A DNA stretch of 64,000 nt from Paradevosia shaoguanensis. Its GTDB lineage: Bacteria; Pseudomonadota; Alphaproteobacteria; Rhizobiales; Devosiaceae. Each line of letters begins with the position of its first letter. Positions within the stretch are counted from its first letter, which is position 1. A program made the translations under genes and the position numbers. The stretch spans positions 3,588,501 to 3,652,500 of the forward strand of contig NZ_CP068983.1 in assembly GCF_016801025.1 (NCBI RefSeq), read 5' to 3'. Below the pieces are notes generated by a model. That model was given only the letters and a program-made list of their open reading frames with translations. It was not told the origin of the DNA and did not search any database. Shown here one piece after another: positions 28,254-37,644 of this stretch.

Positions 28254-30035
28254 ATGCACCGCTATCGTTCGCACACATGCGCAGCACTCACCGTCCAGGA
28301 GGTAGGGCAGACTGTCCGCCTTGCCGGCTGGGTCAATCGTATCCGCGATCATGGCGGGCTGCTGTTTATCGACCTTCGTGACCATTATGGCCTGACCCAG
28401 TGCGTCATCGATCCGGATTCTCCTGCTTTCGCCGTGGCCGAAACGCTGCGCGCCGAATGGGTTGTTCGTATCGACGGAGAAGTAAAACTCCGTACGCCCG
28501 AAACCGTCAATCCGAACCTGCCGACCGGCTCGGTGGAAATCTTCATCCGTGAGATCGAAGTGCTGGGCGCGGCCAAGGAACTGCCGCTGCCCGTGTTCGG
28601 CGAGCCCGACTATCCGGAAGACGTGCGCCTGCGCTATCGCTTCATCGATCTGCGCCGCGAAACGCTGCATTCCAACATCGTCAAGCGCACCAAGATCATC
28701 GCCGCGATGCGTCGCGAGATGAACGATGCCGGCTTTGCCGAATACTCGACGCCGATCCTGACCGCATCGTCGCCCGAGGGTGCGCGCGACTTCCTGGTGC
28801 CGAGCCGCATCCATCCGGGCAAGTTCTTCGCCCTGCCGCAGGCGCCGCAGCAGTATAAGCAGCTCCTGATGGTGGCTGGCTTCGATCGCTACTTCCAGAT
28901 CGCGCCGTGCTTCCGCGACGAAGACCCGCGCGCCGACCGCCTGCCGGGCGAGTTCTATCAGCTCGACCTCGAAATGAGCTTCGTGACCCAGGAAGACGTC
29001 TGGAACACGATGACGCCGGTCATCACCAGCATCTTCGAGGAATTCGCCGAGGGCCGTCCTGTCACCAAGGAATGGCCGCGCATTCCCTATGACACCGCGA
29101 TTCGCAAATACGGCTCGGACAAGCCGGACCTGCGCAACCCGATCGAGATGCAGGCCGTCACCGAGCACTTTGCCGGCTCGGGCTTCAAGGTCTTCGCCAA
29201 CCTCATCGCTTCGGACCCCAAGACCGAAGTCTGGGCGATTCCGGCCCGCACCGGTGGCTCGCGCGCATTCTGCGACCGCATGAATGCCTGGGCGCAGGGG
29301 CAGGGGCAGCCGGGTCTCGGCTATATCTTCTGGCGCAAGGAAGGCGACGTCCTCGAGGGCGCCGGCCCGATTGCCAAGAATATCGGCCCCGAGCGCACCG
29401 AAGCCATCCGCACCCAGCTCGGCCTGGGCGATGGCGACGCCGCCTTCTTCGTGGCCGGCGACCCGGTCAAGTTCTACAAGTTTGCCGGTGAAGCCCGCAC
29501 GCGTGCCGGCACCGAGCTCGGCCTCGTCGATACCGAACGCTTCGAGCTCTGCTGGATCGTCGATTTCCCGTTCTACGAGTGGAGCGAGGAAGAGAAGAAG
29601 CTCGACTTCGCGCACAATCCGTTCTCGATGCCGCAAGGCGGCCTTGATGCGCTGCAGAACGAAGACCCGCTCAAGATCAAGGCCTACCAGTACGACGCCG
29701 TCTGCAACGGCTTCGAAATCGCCTCCGGCTCGATCCGTAACCAGGAGCCCGAGACCATGGTCGCGGCCTTCGAGAAGGTGGGCCTGTCGCGCGAGGACGT
29801 GGAAGAGCGCTTCGGCGGTCTCTACCGCGCGTTCCAGTACGGCGCCCCGCCGCATGGTGGCGCCGCGTTCGGCATCGATCGTATCGTCATGCTCATCTGC
29901 GGCGCAGAGAACCTGCGCGAGATCACGCTGTTCCCGATGAACCAGCAGGCCGAAGACCTGCTGATGGGCGCTCCTTCGGTGGCTTCGCCCAAGCAGTTGC
30001 GCGAGCTGCACCTGCGTCTCAACGTCAAGGAATAG
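28254..30035 (+). CDS. aspS: Aspartyl-tRNA synthetase, probably non-discriminating
   Basis: 593 aa from ATG 28254 ([17 protein letters not shown]); longer readings from 28182 add unlike residues. N-terminal OB fold, class II motif 2 [21 protein letters not shown], bacterial GAD insert, and motif 3 [13 protein letters not shown]. In the anticodon-binding domain RDHGG has His33, which from memory is the residue marking Asp/Asn non-discriminating enzymes (Leu in E. coli). The second marker position (Gly in Pseudomonas) appears to be Glu here. With GatCAB encoded nearby, production of Asp-tRNA(Asn) for amidation is likely. A strong terminator follows. Confidence 0.96.
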   Translation: MHRYRSHTCAALTVQEVGQTVRLAGWVNRIRDHGGLLFIDLRDHYGLTQCVIDPDSPAFAVAETLRAEWVVRIDGEVKLRTPETVNPNLPTGSVEIFIREIEVLGAAKELPLPVFGEPDYPEDVRLRYRFIDLRRETLHSNIVKRTKIIAAMRREMNDAGFAEYSTPILTASSPEGARDFLVPSRIHPGKFFALPQAPQQYKQLLMVAGFDRYFQIAPCFRDEDPRADRLPGEFYQLDLEMSFVTQEDVWNTMTPVITSIFEEFAEGRPVTKEWPRIPYDTAIRKYGSDKPDLRNPIEMQAVTEHFAGSGFKVFANLIASDPKTEVWAIPARTGGSRAFCDRMNAWAQGQGQPGLGYIFWRKEGDVLEGAGPIAKNIGPERTEAIRTQLGLGDGDAAFFVAGDPVKFYKFAGEARTRAGTELGLVDTERFELCWIVDFPFYEWSEEEKKLDFAHNPFSMPQGGLDALQNEDPLKIKAYQYDAVCNGFEIASGSIRNQEPETMVAAFEKVGLSREDVEERFGGLYRAFQYGAPPHGGAAFGIDRIVMLICGAENLREITLFPMNQQAEDLLMGAPSVASPKQLRELHLRLNVKE

Positions 30036-30062
30036 CCGGCTGCCAGTCGGCCGGAATCGTTC

Positions 30063-30094
30063 AAGAGGCGCCTTCGGGCGCCTCTTTTCGTTTA
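30063..30094 (+). terminator. Rho-independent terminator of aspS
   Basis: AAGAGGCGCC (30063-30072), TTCG tetraloop, GGCGCCTCTT (30077-30086), then TTCGTTT. A perfect 10-bp stem with a UUCG loop, 28 nt after the aspS stop. Confidence 0.92.
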
Positions 30095-30157
30095 ACGCCG
30101 CTTTAAGCGGGAATTGCTAGCGCTAGTAGCCGGTTATGTCCTCGGAACTCGCGCGAC

Positions 30158-31762
30158 TTGAAATCCTGGTATTCCCATATTGTCGTGCTGCTTGCCGCCC
30201 TGATCGCCTTCGTGCCGGTCCTGGGTGTCGACTATCTCTTGGACAATTACGTGCGCGTCCGCGAGCAGGCGGCGCTGCAATCGGGCGTCGAGCACATCAC
30301 CGAGAAGATCCAGGCCACGGCCAATGCCGGCATCGAGGGCCTGCGCCAGATCGTCAATGACAGCCCTTCGCTGTGCACGCCGACCTTTGTCGGCAACATC
30401 CTCAAGCAGATGGAGTCCAATCTCTATCTGCGGCAGGTCCTGGTCGAGAATGCCGACGGCGCCCAGTTCTGCGACGCCTTTGGCCGCGATGTGAAATATG
30501 TTCGCCTCTCGGACGATCTGGGCATGCCCGGTCGCTCCGAGACCATCGCCGTCGTTCGTCTCGCCGGCCTTGCCGTGCCGGCCCTCAAGATCACGCAGAA
30601 CTACAGCAGCACCCGTCGCGTATCGGCCTTCGTGCCGGTCCTGCCTTATGCCCCTGAGGGCATTGCGGGCGACCTCGTGACCGGCAGCATGGCGCAGATT
30701 TCACTGACCAACGGCACGCTGGTTTCAACCGCCGGCGATCCGACCGCATACGAGCGCCGCACGAACGATGCCGATTTCATCAGCGCGCAGGCTTTTGCCG
30801 GCGAGCTGCCGGTGAGGATCGATGCTGCCGTGCCTTTCGCCTTGGTGCGTGCGACGTATTCGGATCTCGACATCAGCTTTACCGTCATCGCCGCGGCGAT
30901 GAGCGGGGCGTTCCTGCTGCTCATGCTGCAATATGTCCGCCGCTCGCAATTGCCTGCCTTTGACCTTGAGCGCGCCATCCAGGCCGGCGAGATCAAGCCC
31001 TATTACCAGCCCATCGTGAACCTCTCGACCGGCAAGATCGCCGGTTGCGAAGTGCTCTGCCGCTGGGAGAAGAGGTCCGGCCAGATCGTGCCGCCGGGCT
31101 CATTCATCGATTATGCCGAGGTTACGGGCCTCGCCGTACCTATGACGCTCAGCCTCATGCAGCAGGTGAGGGCGGATATGTCCGACCTTGCCCGCGAAAT
31201 TCCCGACCTTAAGATCTCGATCAACCTCTTCGAGGGGCATTTCCGGGATTCGACGATCGTGGAAGATGTGCAAGCGATCTTCGGGGATTCGCCGATCGGC
31301 TTCCGCCAGCTCTGCTTCGAAATCACCGAGCGCCGTCCGATCGGCAATTCCGCGGCGGCCAACAGCGTCATCGCTGGCCTCCATGCCCTCGGCTGCAAGC
31401 TGGCGATGGACGATGTGGGCACCGGTCATTCCAACCTCGCCTACATGCAGACGCTGGGCGTCGACGTCATCAAGATCGATCGCGTTTTCGTCGACATGGT
31501 CGATGCCGAGACGACGACCGTGCCGGTTCTCGACGGCCTCATTGCCATGGCGCGCGACCTGGGCACCGAGGTCGTGGCCGAGGGCGTGGAGACGCAGGAG
31601 CAGGCGATCTACCTGCGCAATCACGGCGTGCTGATGGCCCAGGGCTTCCTCTTCGCGCCCGCTTTGCGCGTCGCCCAGTTCCGCGAATTGGCGCGTGGGC
31701 TCAACGTGCCGTCCAAGGGCAAGGCGCAGGCCGACGGAAAGCTTCGCACGGCTGCCGCCTAA
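30158..31762 (+). CDS. c-di-GMP phosphodiesterase: CSS-type periplasmic sensor plus EAL domain
   Basis: 534 aa from TTG 30158. A first membrane helix (about 8-28), a periplasmic region (30-235) with a cysteine pair at 73 and 105 like redox-sensing CSS domains, a second helix (about 240-262), then an EAL domain (270-520). Catalytic elements are intact: EVLCRW in place of EALLRW, SINLFEGHF, the Glu in EITE, MDDVGTGHSNL, VIKIDRVF and EVVAEGVET. It should hydrolyse c-di-GMP, with activity set by the thiol state of the periplasmic domain. No GGDEF domain. No clear ribosome-binding site precedes the TTG, so the exact start is uncertain. Confidence 0.9.
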   Translation: MKSWYSHIVVLLAALIAFVPVLGVDYLLDNYVRVREQAALQSGVEHITEKIQATANAGIEGLRQIVNDSPSLCTPTFVGNILKQMESNLYLRQVLVENADGAQFCDAFGRDVKYVRLSDDLGMPGRSETIAVVRLAGLAVPALKITQNYSSTRRVSAFVPVLPYAPEGIAGDLVTGSMAQISLTNGTLVSTAGDPTAYERRTNDADFISAQAFAGELPVRIDAAVPFALVRATYSDLDISFTVIAAAMSGAFLLLMLQYVRRSQLPAFDLERAIQAGEIKPYYQPIVNLSTGKIAGCEVLCRWEKRSGQIVPPGSFIDYAEVTGLAVPMTLSLMQQVRADMSDLAREIPDLKISINLFEGHFRDSTIVEDVQAIFGDSPIGFRQLCFEITERRPIGNSAAANSVIAGLHALGCKLAMDDVGTGHSNLAYMQTLGVDVIKIDRVFVDMVDAETTTVPVLDGLIAMARDLGTEVVAEGVETQEQAIYLRNHGVLMAQGFLFAPALRVAQFRELARGLNVPSKGKAQADGKLRTAAA

Positions 31763-31834
31763 GGCGGATTTCAGCCTTTCATTTGTCGCCGTTTAATGGC
31801 AGGACAGCCCCACCAGAATAGCAGGGGGGCCAGC

Positions 31835-34120
31835 ATGTCTTCCGACATGACCGAGCAGAAAAAAGCGCTACGTGAAGCGGCTTTGCACTTCCACGAATTT
31901 CCAAAGCCCGGCAAGCTCGAAATCCAGCCGACCAAGCCGCTTGGCAACCAGCGAGATCTCGCGCTGGCCTACTCCCCCGGCGTGGCTGCTCCCTGCGAAG
32001 AAATCGCCGCCGATCCTGATGCGGTGACCCGCTATACCTCGCGCGGCAACCTCGTGGCCGTGATCTCCAACGGCACCGCCGTGCTCGGCCTCGGAGCCAT
32101 CGGCGCGTTGGCTTCCAAGCCGGTGATGGAGGGCAAGGCCGTCCTCTTCAAGAAGTTTGCCGGCATCGACGTCTTCGACATCGAGATCGACGAGCTCAAT
32201 CCCAAGAAATTCATCGAAGTCGTTGCTCCGCTGGAGCCGACCTTCGGCGGCATCAACCTTGAGGACATCAAGGCTCCCGACTGCTTCGAGATCGAGGAAG
32301 CGCTACGCGCGCGCATGAAGATTCCGGTCTTCCATGACGACCAGCATGGCACCGCCATCATCGTCGGCGCCGCGGTTCTCAATGGCCTCGAACTTGCCGG
32401 CAAGAAGATCGAGGACGTCAAGATCTGCACGTCCGGCGCCGGTGCTGCCGCTATTGCCTGCCTCAACCTGCTGCTGGCGCTTGGCGCCAAGGTCGAGAAT
32501 ATCTGGGTCGGCGACAAGGATGGCCTCGTCACCGACAAGCGCACAGACGTGCTCGACAAGTGGCGCAGCAAGTTCGCGCAGAAGACCGATGCCACCACGC
32601 TCGCCGAAGTGATCGATGGCGCCGACATCTTCCTTGGCCTCTCTGCCGCCGGCGCGCTGACGCCCGCGATGCTTTCGCGCATGGGGCCCAAGCCGCTGGT
32701 CATGGCGCTGGCCAATCCCAATCCCGAGATCATGCCGGAACTGGCCAAGGAAACACGGCCAGACGCCATGGTCTGCACCGGGCGCTCGGACTACCCGAAC
32801 CAGGTCAACAACGTCCTCTGCTTCCCCTTCATCTTCCGTGGTGCGCTCGACGTGGGCGCCACCGCGATCAACGAAGAGATGAAGCTGGCGGCCGTTCGCG
32901 CCATCGCCAAGCTGGCCCATGAGCCGGGCCTTGAAAGCTCGCCCTCGGGCACGCCGGCCATCTACGGGCCGGACCACATCATCCCCAATCCATTCGATCA
33001 GCGACTGATCCTGCGCATCGCGCCCGCCGTGGCCCGCGCCGCCATGGAATCGGGTGTCGCCAAGCGGCCGATCGAGGATTTCGTCGCCTATCACGACAGC
33101 CTCAATCGCTTCGTCTTCCGCTCCGGTCTCGTGATGAAGCCGATCATCGATCGCGCTCATGGCCAGAACAAGCGCATCGCCTTTGCCGACGGTGAAGACG
33201 AGCGCGTGCTACGCGCCGCCCAGGTGCTGCTCGAAGAGCAGATCGCCCGTCCGATCCTCATCGGCCGTCCGAGCGTCATCGAGGCGCGCATTGCACGCTT
33301 CGGCCTGTCGCTCGATCTCTCGCGCGACCTCGAAGTCATCAACCCCGAGGACGATCCGCGCTATCGCGACTACGTGGCGCTGTTCCACTCGCTCGTCGGC
33401 CGCAACGGCGTGACGCCGGACACGGCGCGCACCATCGTTCGCACCAACACCACCGTCATCGGTGCGCTAGCGGTCAAGCGCGGGGAGGCGGATGCGCTGC
33501 TCTGCGGGTTGCAGGGGCGCTATATCAAGCACGTGCGCGATATCCGCTCGATCATCGGGCTTCAAGATGGGGTCAAGGACGTCTCTGCGCTCTCGATGCT
33601 CATCATGCCGCGCGGCGCGTTCTTCCTGGCCGACACCTATGTCAACCAGGACCCGACGACCGACGAGATCGTGGCCATCGCCCTCCAGGCCCGCGATCAC
33701 CTGCGTCGCTTCAACATCGAGGCAAAGGTCGCGCTGTTGAGCTATTCCAACTTCGGCTCGCGCGACGGCGACAGCGCCTTCAAGATGCGCGACGCCTACC
33801 AGAAGCTGCGTGCCATCGCGCCTGACCTTATCGCTGAAGGCGAAATGCAGGGTGATCTGGCGCTCAATGAGTCGCTGCGCGAGCGCTACATTCCGGAAAC
33901 TGCGCTCAAGGGCGAAGCCAATCTCCTGATCTTCCCGAACCTGGATTCTGCGAATCTTTCCATGACCTTGCTCAAGGAAATGAACAACGCACTTGCAGTC
34001 GGCCCGATCCTGATGGGCACCCGCGCCCCGGCGCATATCCTGGCGCCGTCGGTGACGAGCCGCGGGATCGTCAACATGGCGTCGATTGCTGCGACGGAAG
34101 CGATCTCGGCGGAGTTGTAG
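31835..34120 (+). CDS. maeB: NADP-dependent malic enzyme with phosphotransacetylase-like domain
   Basis: Oxidatively decarboxylates malate to pyruvate, supplying NADPH. 761 aa from ATG 31835, with CAGGGGGG upstream; an ATG at 31796 is less likely. Malic enzyme part (about 1-430): [36 protein letters not shown]. The remaining 330 residues resemble phosphotransacetylase, as in rhizobial TME/DME, where the domain mediates oligomerisation and acetyl-CoA inhibition rather than catalysis. A terminator follows. Confidence 0.94.
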   Translation: MSSDMTEQKKALREAALHFHEFPKPGKLEIQPTKPLGNQRDLALAYSPGVAAPCEEIAADPDAVTRYTSRGNLVAVISNGTAVLGLGAIGALASKPVMEGKAVLFKKFAGIDVFDIEIDELNPKKFIEVVAPLEPTFGGINLEDIKAPDCFEIEEALRARMKIPVFHDDQHGTAIIVGAAVLNGLELAGKKIEDVKICTSGAGAAAIACLNLLLALGAKVENIWVGDKDGLVTDKRTDVLDKWRSKFAQKTDATTLAEVIDGADIFLGLSAAGALTPAMLSRMGPKPLVMALANPNPEIMPELAKETRPDAMVCTGRSDYPNQVNNVLCFPFIFRGALDVGATAINEEMKLAAVRAIAKLAHEPGLESSPSGTPAIYGPDHIIPNPFDQRLILRIAPAVARAAMESGVAKRPIEDFVAYHDSLNRFVFRSGLVMKPIIDRAHGQNKRIAFADGEDERVLRAAQVLLEEQIARPILIGRPSVIEARIARFGLSLDLSRDLEVINPEDDPRYRDYVALFHSLVGRNGVTPDTARTIVRTNTTVIGALAVKRGEADALLCGLQGRYIKHVRDIRSIIGLQDGVKDVSALSMLIMPRGAFFLADTYVNQDPTTDEIVAIALQARDHLRRFNIEAKVALLSYSNFGSRDGDSAFKMRDAYQKLRAIAPDLIAEGEMQGDLALNESLRERYIPETALKGEANLLIFPNLDSANLSMTLLKEMNNALAVGPILMGTRAPAHILAPSVTSRGIVNMASIAATEAISAEL

Positions 34121-34142
34121 GGTTCACTTGGATGGAATGAAG

Positions 34143-34168
34143 AGGGGGCTGCGGCCCCCTTTTTCTAT
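34143..34168 (+). terminator. Rho-independent terminator of maeB
   Basis: AGGGGGC (34143-34149), TGCG loop, GCCCCCT (34154-34160), then TTTTCTATTT. It starts 23 nt after the maeB stop. Confidence 0.88.
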
Positions 34169-34206
34169 TTGGGCCGATCGGCTCGTGGCCTTCGCCACGA
34201 AACACG

Positions 34207-34314
34207 CCCACCACTGCACTTCCCCGACTTGATCCGGGGCCTATTGCACCGCTCCGCCCGAGTGGAGGTATCCGTGGGCCCCGGCTCTGCGGCCGGGGAA
34301 GTGCGGTGGTTGGG
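34207..34314 (+). repeat. Repeat family B, copy 2
   Basis: Lies between the convergent ends of maeB and amn. Outer arms CCCACCACTGCACTTCCCCG (34207-34226) and its near-complement (34293-34314). The core contains GATCCGGGGCCTATTGCACC, CGAGTGGAGG and GGGCCCCGGCTCTGCGGC, matching the reverse complement of the 2617-2734 copy nearly base for base. Confidence 0.85.
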
Positions 34315-34386
34315 AAAGCGCGGTGGCCCGGAAAAGCGCGGCGGTGGAGAAAGTGCGTTGGGGGAACCCACCCGATGCAGCCGCCC

Positions 34387-35862
34387 CTACTGGAACGCCG
34401 TCTCCGCAAAGCTCCGCAGCTTGCGCGAATGCAACCGCTCCGGCGGCTGGTCGCGGAGGATTTCCATGGCGCGCAGCCCGATCAGCAGGTGCTGGCTGAC
34501 CTGTGTGCGGTAGAAATCGGAAGCCATCCCCGGCAGCTTCAGCTCGCCATGCAGCGGCTTGTCGGATACGCAGAGCAGCGTGCCGTAGGGCACCCTGAAC
34601 CGGAAGCCGTTGGCAGCGATGGTTGCGCTTTCCATATCCAGCGCGACGGCGCGCGACTGGCTGAGACGCTTGACGATTTCGCGCTGGTCCAGGAGTTCCC
34701 AGTTGCGGTTGTCGAAGCTCGCGACGGTGCCCGTGCGCATGATGCGCTTGGTTTCGAGCCCTTCGAGCTTGGTGATCTCGGCCACCGCCTGTTCCAGCGA
34801 GACCTGGATTTCGGCCAGCGCCGGCACCGGCACGGTCAGCGGCAGGTCGGCGTCGAGCACGTGGTCTTCGCGCACATAGGCATGGGCGAGCACGTAGTCG
34901 CCTAGTTCCTGCGAATTGCGCAGGCCGGCGCAGTGGCCGAGCATGATCCAGGCATGCGGGCGCAGCACGGCTATGTGGTCGGTGATGGTCTTGGCGTTCG
35001 AGGGGCCCACGCCGATATTGACCATCGTGATGCCGCGGCCGCGCTCGGCCACGAGGTGGTAGGCGGGCATCTGCGGCACACGGGTGGTCGGCGCGCCTTC
35101 CGTGCCGCCGCCATGGCGCACGTTGCGCGTTACTGCGTTCCCGGGCTCGACGAACGCGTCGTAATAGTCGTGCCCGCTCGACATGTGATCGCGGGCGATG
35201 CGGCAGAACTCATCGATATAGAACTGGTAGTTCGTGAAGATGATGAAGTTCTGGAAATGCTCGGCGTCGGTGCCGGTATAGTGCGTCAGGCGGTGCAGCG
35301 AATAGTCGATGCGCGGCGCCGTGAAGGCTGAAAGCGGGTAGGGGCCGCCCTGCGGCGGCACGAAGGTACCGTTGGCGATCTCGTCGTCAGCGTGGGCCAG
35401 GTCGGGCGCATCGAAGATGTCGCGCAGCGGAATGCCAAGCGCGTTGAGCGCCTCGCCATCGACGCGCTCTGTCGGCTTCACGGCGAAATGCAGCGGAATC
35501 GGGGTGGCCGATTCGCCCACGTCGATGGTTCCGCCATGATTCTTGAGGATCACCGTGAACTGTTCGATGAGATACTGCTTGAAGAGGTCCGGGGCCGTGA
35601 TCGTGGTGCGATAGACGCCGGGCGTATGCAGGTAGCCATAGGGCAGCGTGGAATCGGTCTTGCCGTAGCTGGTCGAGGTCACCTGCACGGAGGGGTAATA
35701 GGCCCGCACCTTGCCGGCCGGGACGACGCCGCGCGCCAGGGCATCCAGGTGCTGGCGGATGAAGCCCGTGTTTCGCGTATAGATTTCATCGATATAGGCC
35801 CAGGCGGCCTGCGGGTCGGTGAAGCCCTGCAGGGGCATCGGGTCGGGACTGATCGTGGGCAT
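34387..35862 (-). CDS. amn: AMP nucleosidase
   Basis: Hydrolyses AMP to adenine and ribose 5-phosphate. 491 aa from ATG 35862 (GAGAG upstream) in preference to 35895. The N-terminal AMN domain (about 1-170) carries the alpha-helical regulatory part, and the C-terminal PNP-like domain has MVNIGVGPSNAKTITDHI, RPHAWIMLGHCAGLR and DMESATIAANGFRFRVPYGTLLCVSDKPLHGE, where the DMES segment binds ribose. Length matches the family. The start lies 400 nt from the next gene with a structured element between. Confidence 0.93.
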   Translation of the reverse strand: MPTISPDPMPLQGFTDPQAAWAYIDEIYTRNTGFIRQHLDALARGVVPAGKVRAYYPSVQVTSTSYGKTDSTLPYGYLHTPGVYRTTITAPDLFKQYLIEQFTVILKNHGGTIDVGESATPIPLHFAVKPTERVDGEALNALGIPLRDIFDAPDLAHADDEIANGTFVPPQGGPYPLSAFTAPRIDYSLHRLTHYTGTDAEHFQNFIIFTNYQFYIDEFCRIARDHMSSGHDYYDAFVEPGNAVTRNVRHGGGTEGAPTTRVPQMPAYHLVAERGRGITMVNIGVGPSNAKTITDHIAVLRPHAWIMLGHCAGLRNSQELGDYVLAHAYVREDHVLDADLPLTVPVPALAEIQVSLEQAVAEITKLEGLETKRIMRTGTVASFDNRNWELLDQREIVKRLSQSRAVALDMESATIAANGFRFRVPYGTLLCVSDKPLHGELKLPGMASDFYRTQVSQHLLIGLRAMEILRDQPPERLHSRKLRSFAETAFQ

Positions 35863-35955
35863 TGTTCGCTCTCTTCGCGGAACCTTTTGAGGCAACGCTC
35901 TAGCTCAAAGGCATGACAGCTTCATCGCAATTGGGCAACTGCGGAGGGGGTGTTA

Positions 35956-36163
35956 ACGGCGGGTTCACCTTTGAGTGAAGGGGACTTTTTCCGCCGCAAA
36001 CGCCCCCCATCTAGGTAGGCAGTTCACTGGACCCTGCAAGCGACCCATGCACCGGTGAGCGAGAGAGGCGCGAACGCCGCTGTCCCCCAAGCCCTCAACA
36101 GTGCGGCGGGCACGTTTCTCCAAGACCCCGATCATCAGAGATGGTGATCGGGGTCTTTCATTT
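35956..36163 (+). ncRNA. Candidate structured small RNA
   Basis: An intergenic segment of about 200 nt on the plus strand with several self-complementary elements: TTCAC...GTGAA (35964-35968 and 35975-35979), TTCACTGG (36023-36030) with CCGGTGAG (36052-36059), GCCGCTGT (36076-36083) with ACAGTGCGGC (36098-36107), ending in a 12-bp terminator. No ORF fits it and the nearest upstream plus-strand gene ends before a repeat 1.6 kb away on the other side of amn, so the terminator needs its own transcript. I could not assign it to 6S, SRP RNA, RNase P or tmRNA. The 5' end is unknown and no strong promoter was seen. Confidence 0.4.
36123..36163 (+). terminator. Perfect 12-bp terminator hairpin
   Basis: AGACCCCGATCA (36123-36134), 10-nt loop, TGATCGGGGTCT (36145-36156), then TTCATTT. 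It stands about 100 nt upstream of the disulfide reductase start and far from any upstream plus-strand gene, which makes it the main evidence for an independent small transcript. Confidence 0.8.
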
Positions 36164-36260
36164 CTGGTTGGACGATGCTCCCGCGCGCCGGGGCTGCCTG
36201 CTTGGGTGAGCCGAAAAGGCCTGATAGGCTCGCCGGCGAAATCCGGAGGGAGATCCGTCC

Positions 36261-37643
36261 ATGGCCGAGAACGTCGATGCAATCGTAATCGGAGGCGGTC
36301 AGGCAGGGCCCTTCCTCGCGGTTCGCCTGGCTCAGGCGGGAATGAAAACCGTCATCATCGAGCGCAGCCATATGGGCGGCACCTGCGTCAATAACGGCTG
36401 CATGCCGACCAAGACCATGGTTGCCAGCGCCCGGGTCGCGCACATGGCCCGCCGCGCCGCCGAATACGGCGTCGAACTCGCTGGCGAGGTGCGCGTCGAC
36501 ATGAAGGTGGTCAAGGCGCGCAAGGATAGGATTGTCGAGGCTTCCTCGACTGGCCTCGTCAAATGGATCGAGGGGACGGAGAACCTGGAACTCATCTGGG
36601 GCACGGCGCGCTTTACAGGCCCCAGGGAGATCGAGGTCGGTGGCCGCGTGTTCTCTGCACCGAGGATTTTCCTCAATACGGGCGGCAGCCCGGTCGTGCC
36701 GGATTGGTCCGGGCTGGCAGAGGTTTCCTACCTCACCAATGAATCCATCATGGACCTTGATGTGCTACCGGATCACCTCATCATCGTGGGCGGCAGTTAT
36801 ATCGGGCTCGAATTCGCTCAGATGTTCCGTCGCTTCGGCTCGCGCGTCACAGTGGTCGAGCACGGCGAGCGGCTGATCTCGCGCGAAGACCCTGACGTTT
36901 CCGACACCATCCGCGAAATCCTGGAAGGCGAGGGGATCGCCATCCATCTCAATTCTCGCGACATCTCGGTAGCGCCGATGGATGGTGGTGGCGTCAAGCT
37001 CAACGCCAATGTCGGCGGCGTCAGCATGACCGCAGAAGGCTCGCATCTATTGCTGGCCATCGGGCGGACGCCCAATGTCGAGGCGTTGAACCTGGGGGTG
37101 ACAGATGTCGTCGTCACCGAGCGCGGCTATATCAAGGTCGATGACCAGCTCCGTACCAATGTCGAGGGTATCTGGGCGATGGGCGACGTTACCGGGCATG
37201 GCGCCTTCACCCATACCTCCTACAACGACTTCGAGATCGTCGCCGCCAATCTCCTCGACAACGACCCGCGCCGGGTCAGCGATCGTATCGATACCTACGC
37301 TCTCTTCATCGACCCGCCGCTTGGCCGCGTCGGGATGAGCGAGGCCGATATTCGCAAGAGCGGGCGCAAGGCGCTGGTCGGCCTCATGCCCATGACGCGC
37401 GTCGGCCGCGCCAAGGAGAAGGGCGAGACGCAGGGCTTCATGAAGGTCTTCGTCGATGCCGAGAGCGAACTCTTTCTGGGCGCCGCCTTCCTCTGCACCG
37501 AGGGCGACGAGATCGTTCACGTCATTCTCGATGCCATGGCCGGCAAGGTGCCCTACACCGTCCTCAAGCGGGCCATGCATATCCACCCAACGGTCAGCGA
37601 ACTCATTCCCACCATGCTGCAGGAACTCAAGCCGCTCGAATAG
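36261..37643 (+). CDS. FAD-dependent disulfide oxidoreductase, mercuric reductase/lipoamide dehydrogenase-like
   Basis: 460-aa class I flavin disulfide reductase. FAD-binding GGGQAGPFLA (11-20), the redox pair Cys42-x4-Cys47 in GGTCVNNGCMPTKTMV, the NAD(P)H-binding GGSYIGLEFAQMF region, GDVTGHGAFTHTSYND near the isoalloxazine, and the C-terminal catalytic His442-Pro-Thr-x-x-Glu447 of the dimer partner. It lacks the N-terminal metal-binding domain and C-terminal CC pair of true MerA, so mercury reduction is unlikely. The substrate is unknown. No lipoyl or mer genes are adjacent. Converges with the next gene one base apart. Confidence 0.88.
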   Translation: MAENVDAIVIGGGQAGPFLAVRLAQAGMKTVIIERSHMGGTCVNNGCMPTKTMVASARVAHMARRAAEYGVELAGEVRVDMKVVKARKDRIVEASSTGLVKWIEGTENLELIWGTARFTGPREIEVGGRVFSAPRIFLNTGGSPVVPDWSGLAEVSYLTNESIMDLDVLPDHLIIVGGSYIGLEFAQMFRRFGSRVTVVEHGERLISREDPDVSDTIREILEGEGIAIHLNSRDISVAPMDGGGVKLNANVGGVSMTAEGSHLLLAIGRTPNVEALNLGVTDVVVTERGYIKVDDQLRTNVEGIWAMGDVTGHGAFTHTSYNDFEIVAANLLDNDPRRVSDRIDTYALFIDPPLGRVGMSEADIRKSGRKALVGLMPMTRVGRAKEKGETQGFMKVFVDAESELFLGAAFLCTEGDEIVHVILDAMAGKVPYTVLKRAMHIHPTVSELIPTMLQELKPLE

Positions 37644-37644
37644 C

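Larger units (their letters stand above)
35863..36260. other. Divergent intergenic region with structured element
   Basis: Between amn and the disulfide reductase gene. It has no supported coding sequence. From about 35956 it contains a dense series of stem-loops ending in a perfect terminator (see the candidate ncRNA). The last 100 bases before 36261 hold the leader of the reductase gene, including CCGGAGGGAGAT as ribosome-binding site (about 36243-36254). Confidence 0.6.

Noticed and set aside
28248-30011. 587-codon minus-strand frame over aspS
   Set aside because: Shadow of aspS, whose class II synthetase motifs are complete.
35956-36163. 6S RNA, SRP RNA or a tRNA
   Set aside because: I saw no tRNA cloverleaf or T-loop, no SRP GGAAG/GNAR features, and cannot confirm a 6S-type bubble; the usual neighbours of rhizobial ssrS are absent.
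36261-37643. Mercuric reductase
   Set aside because: It lacks the HMA domain and C-terminal cysteine pair, and no mer genes are near; only the general disulfide reductase fold is supported.
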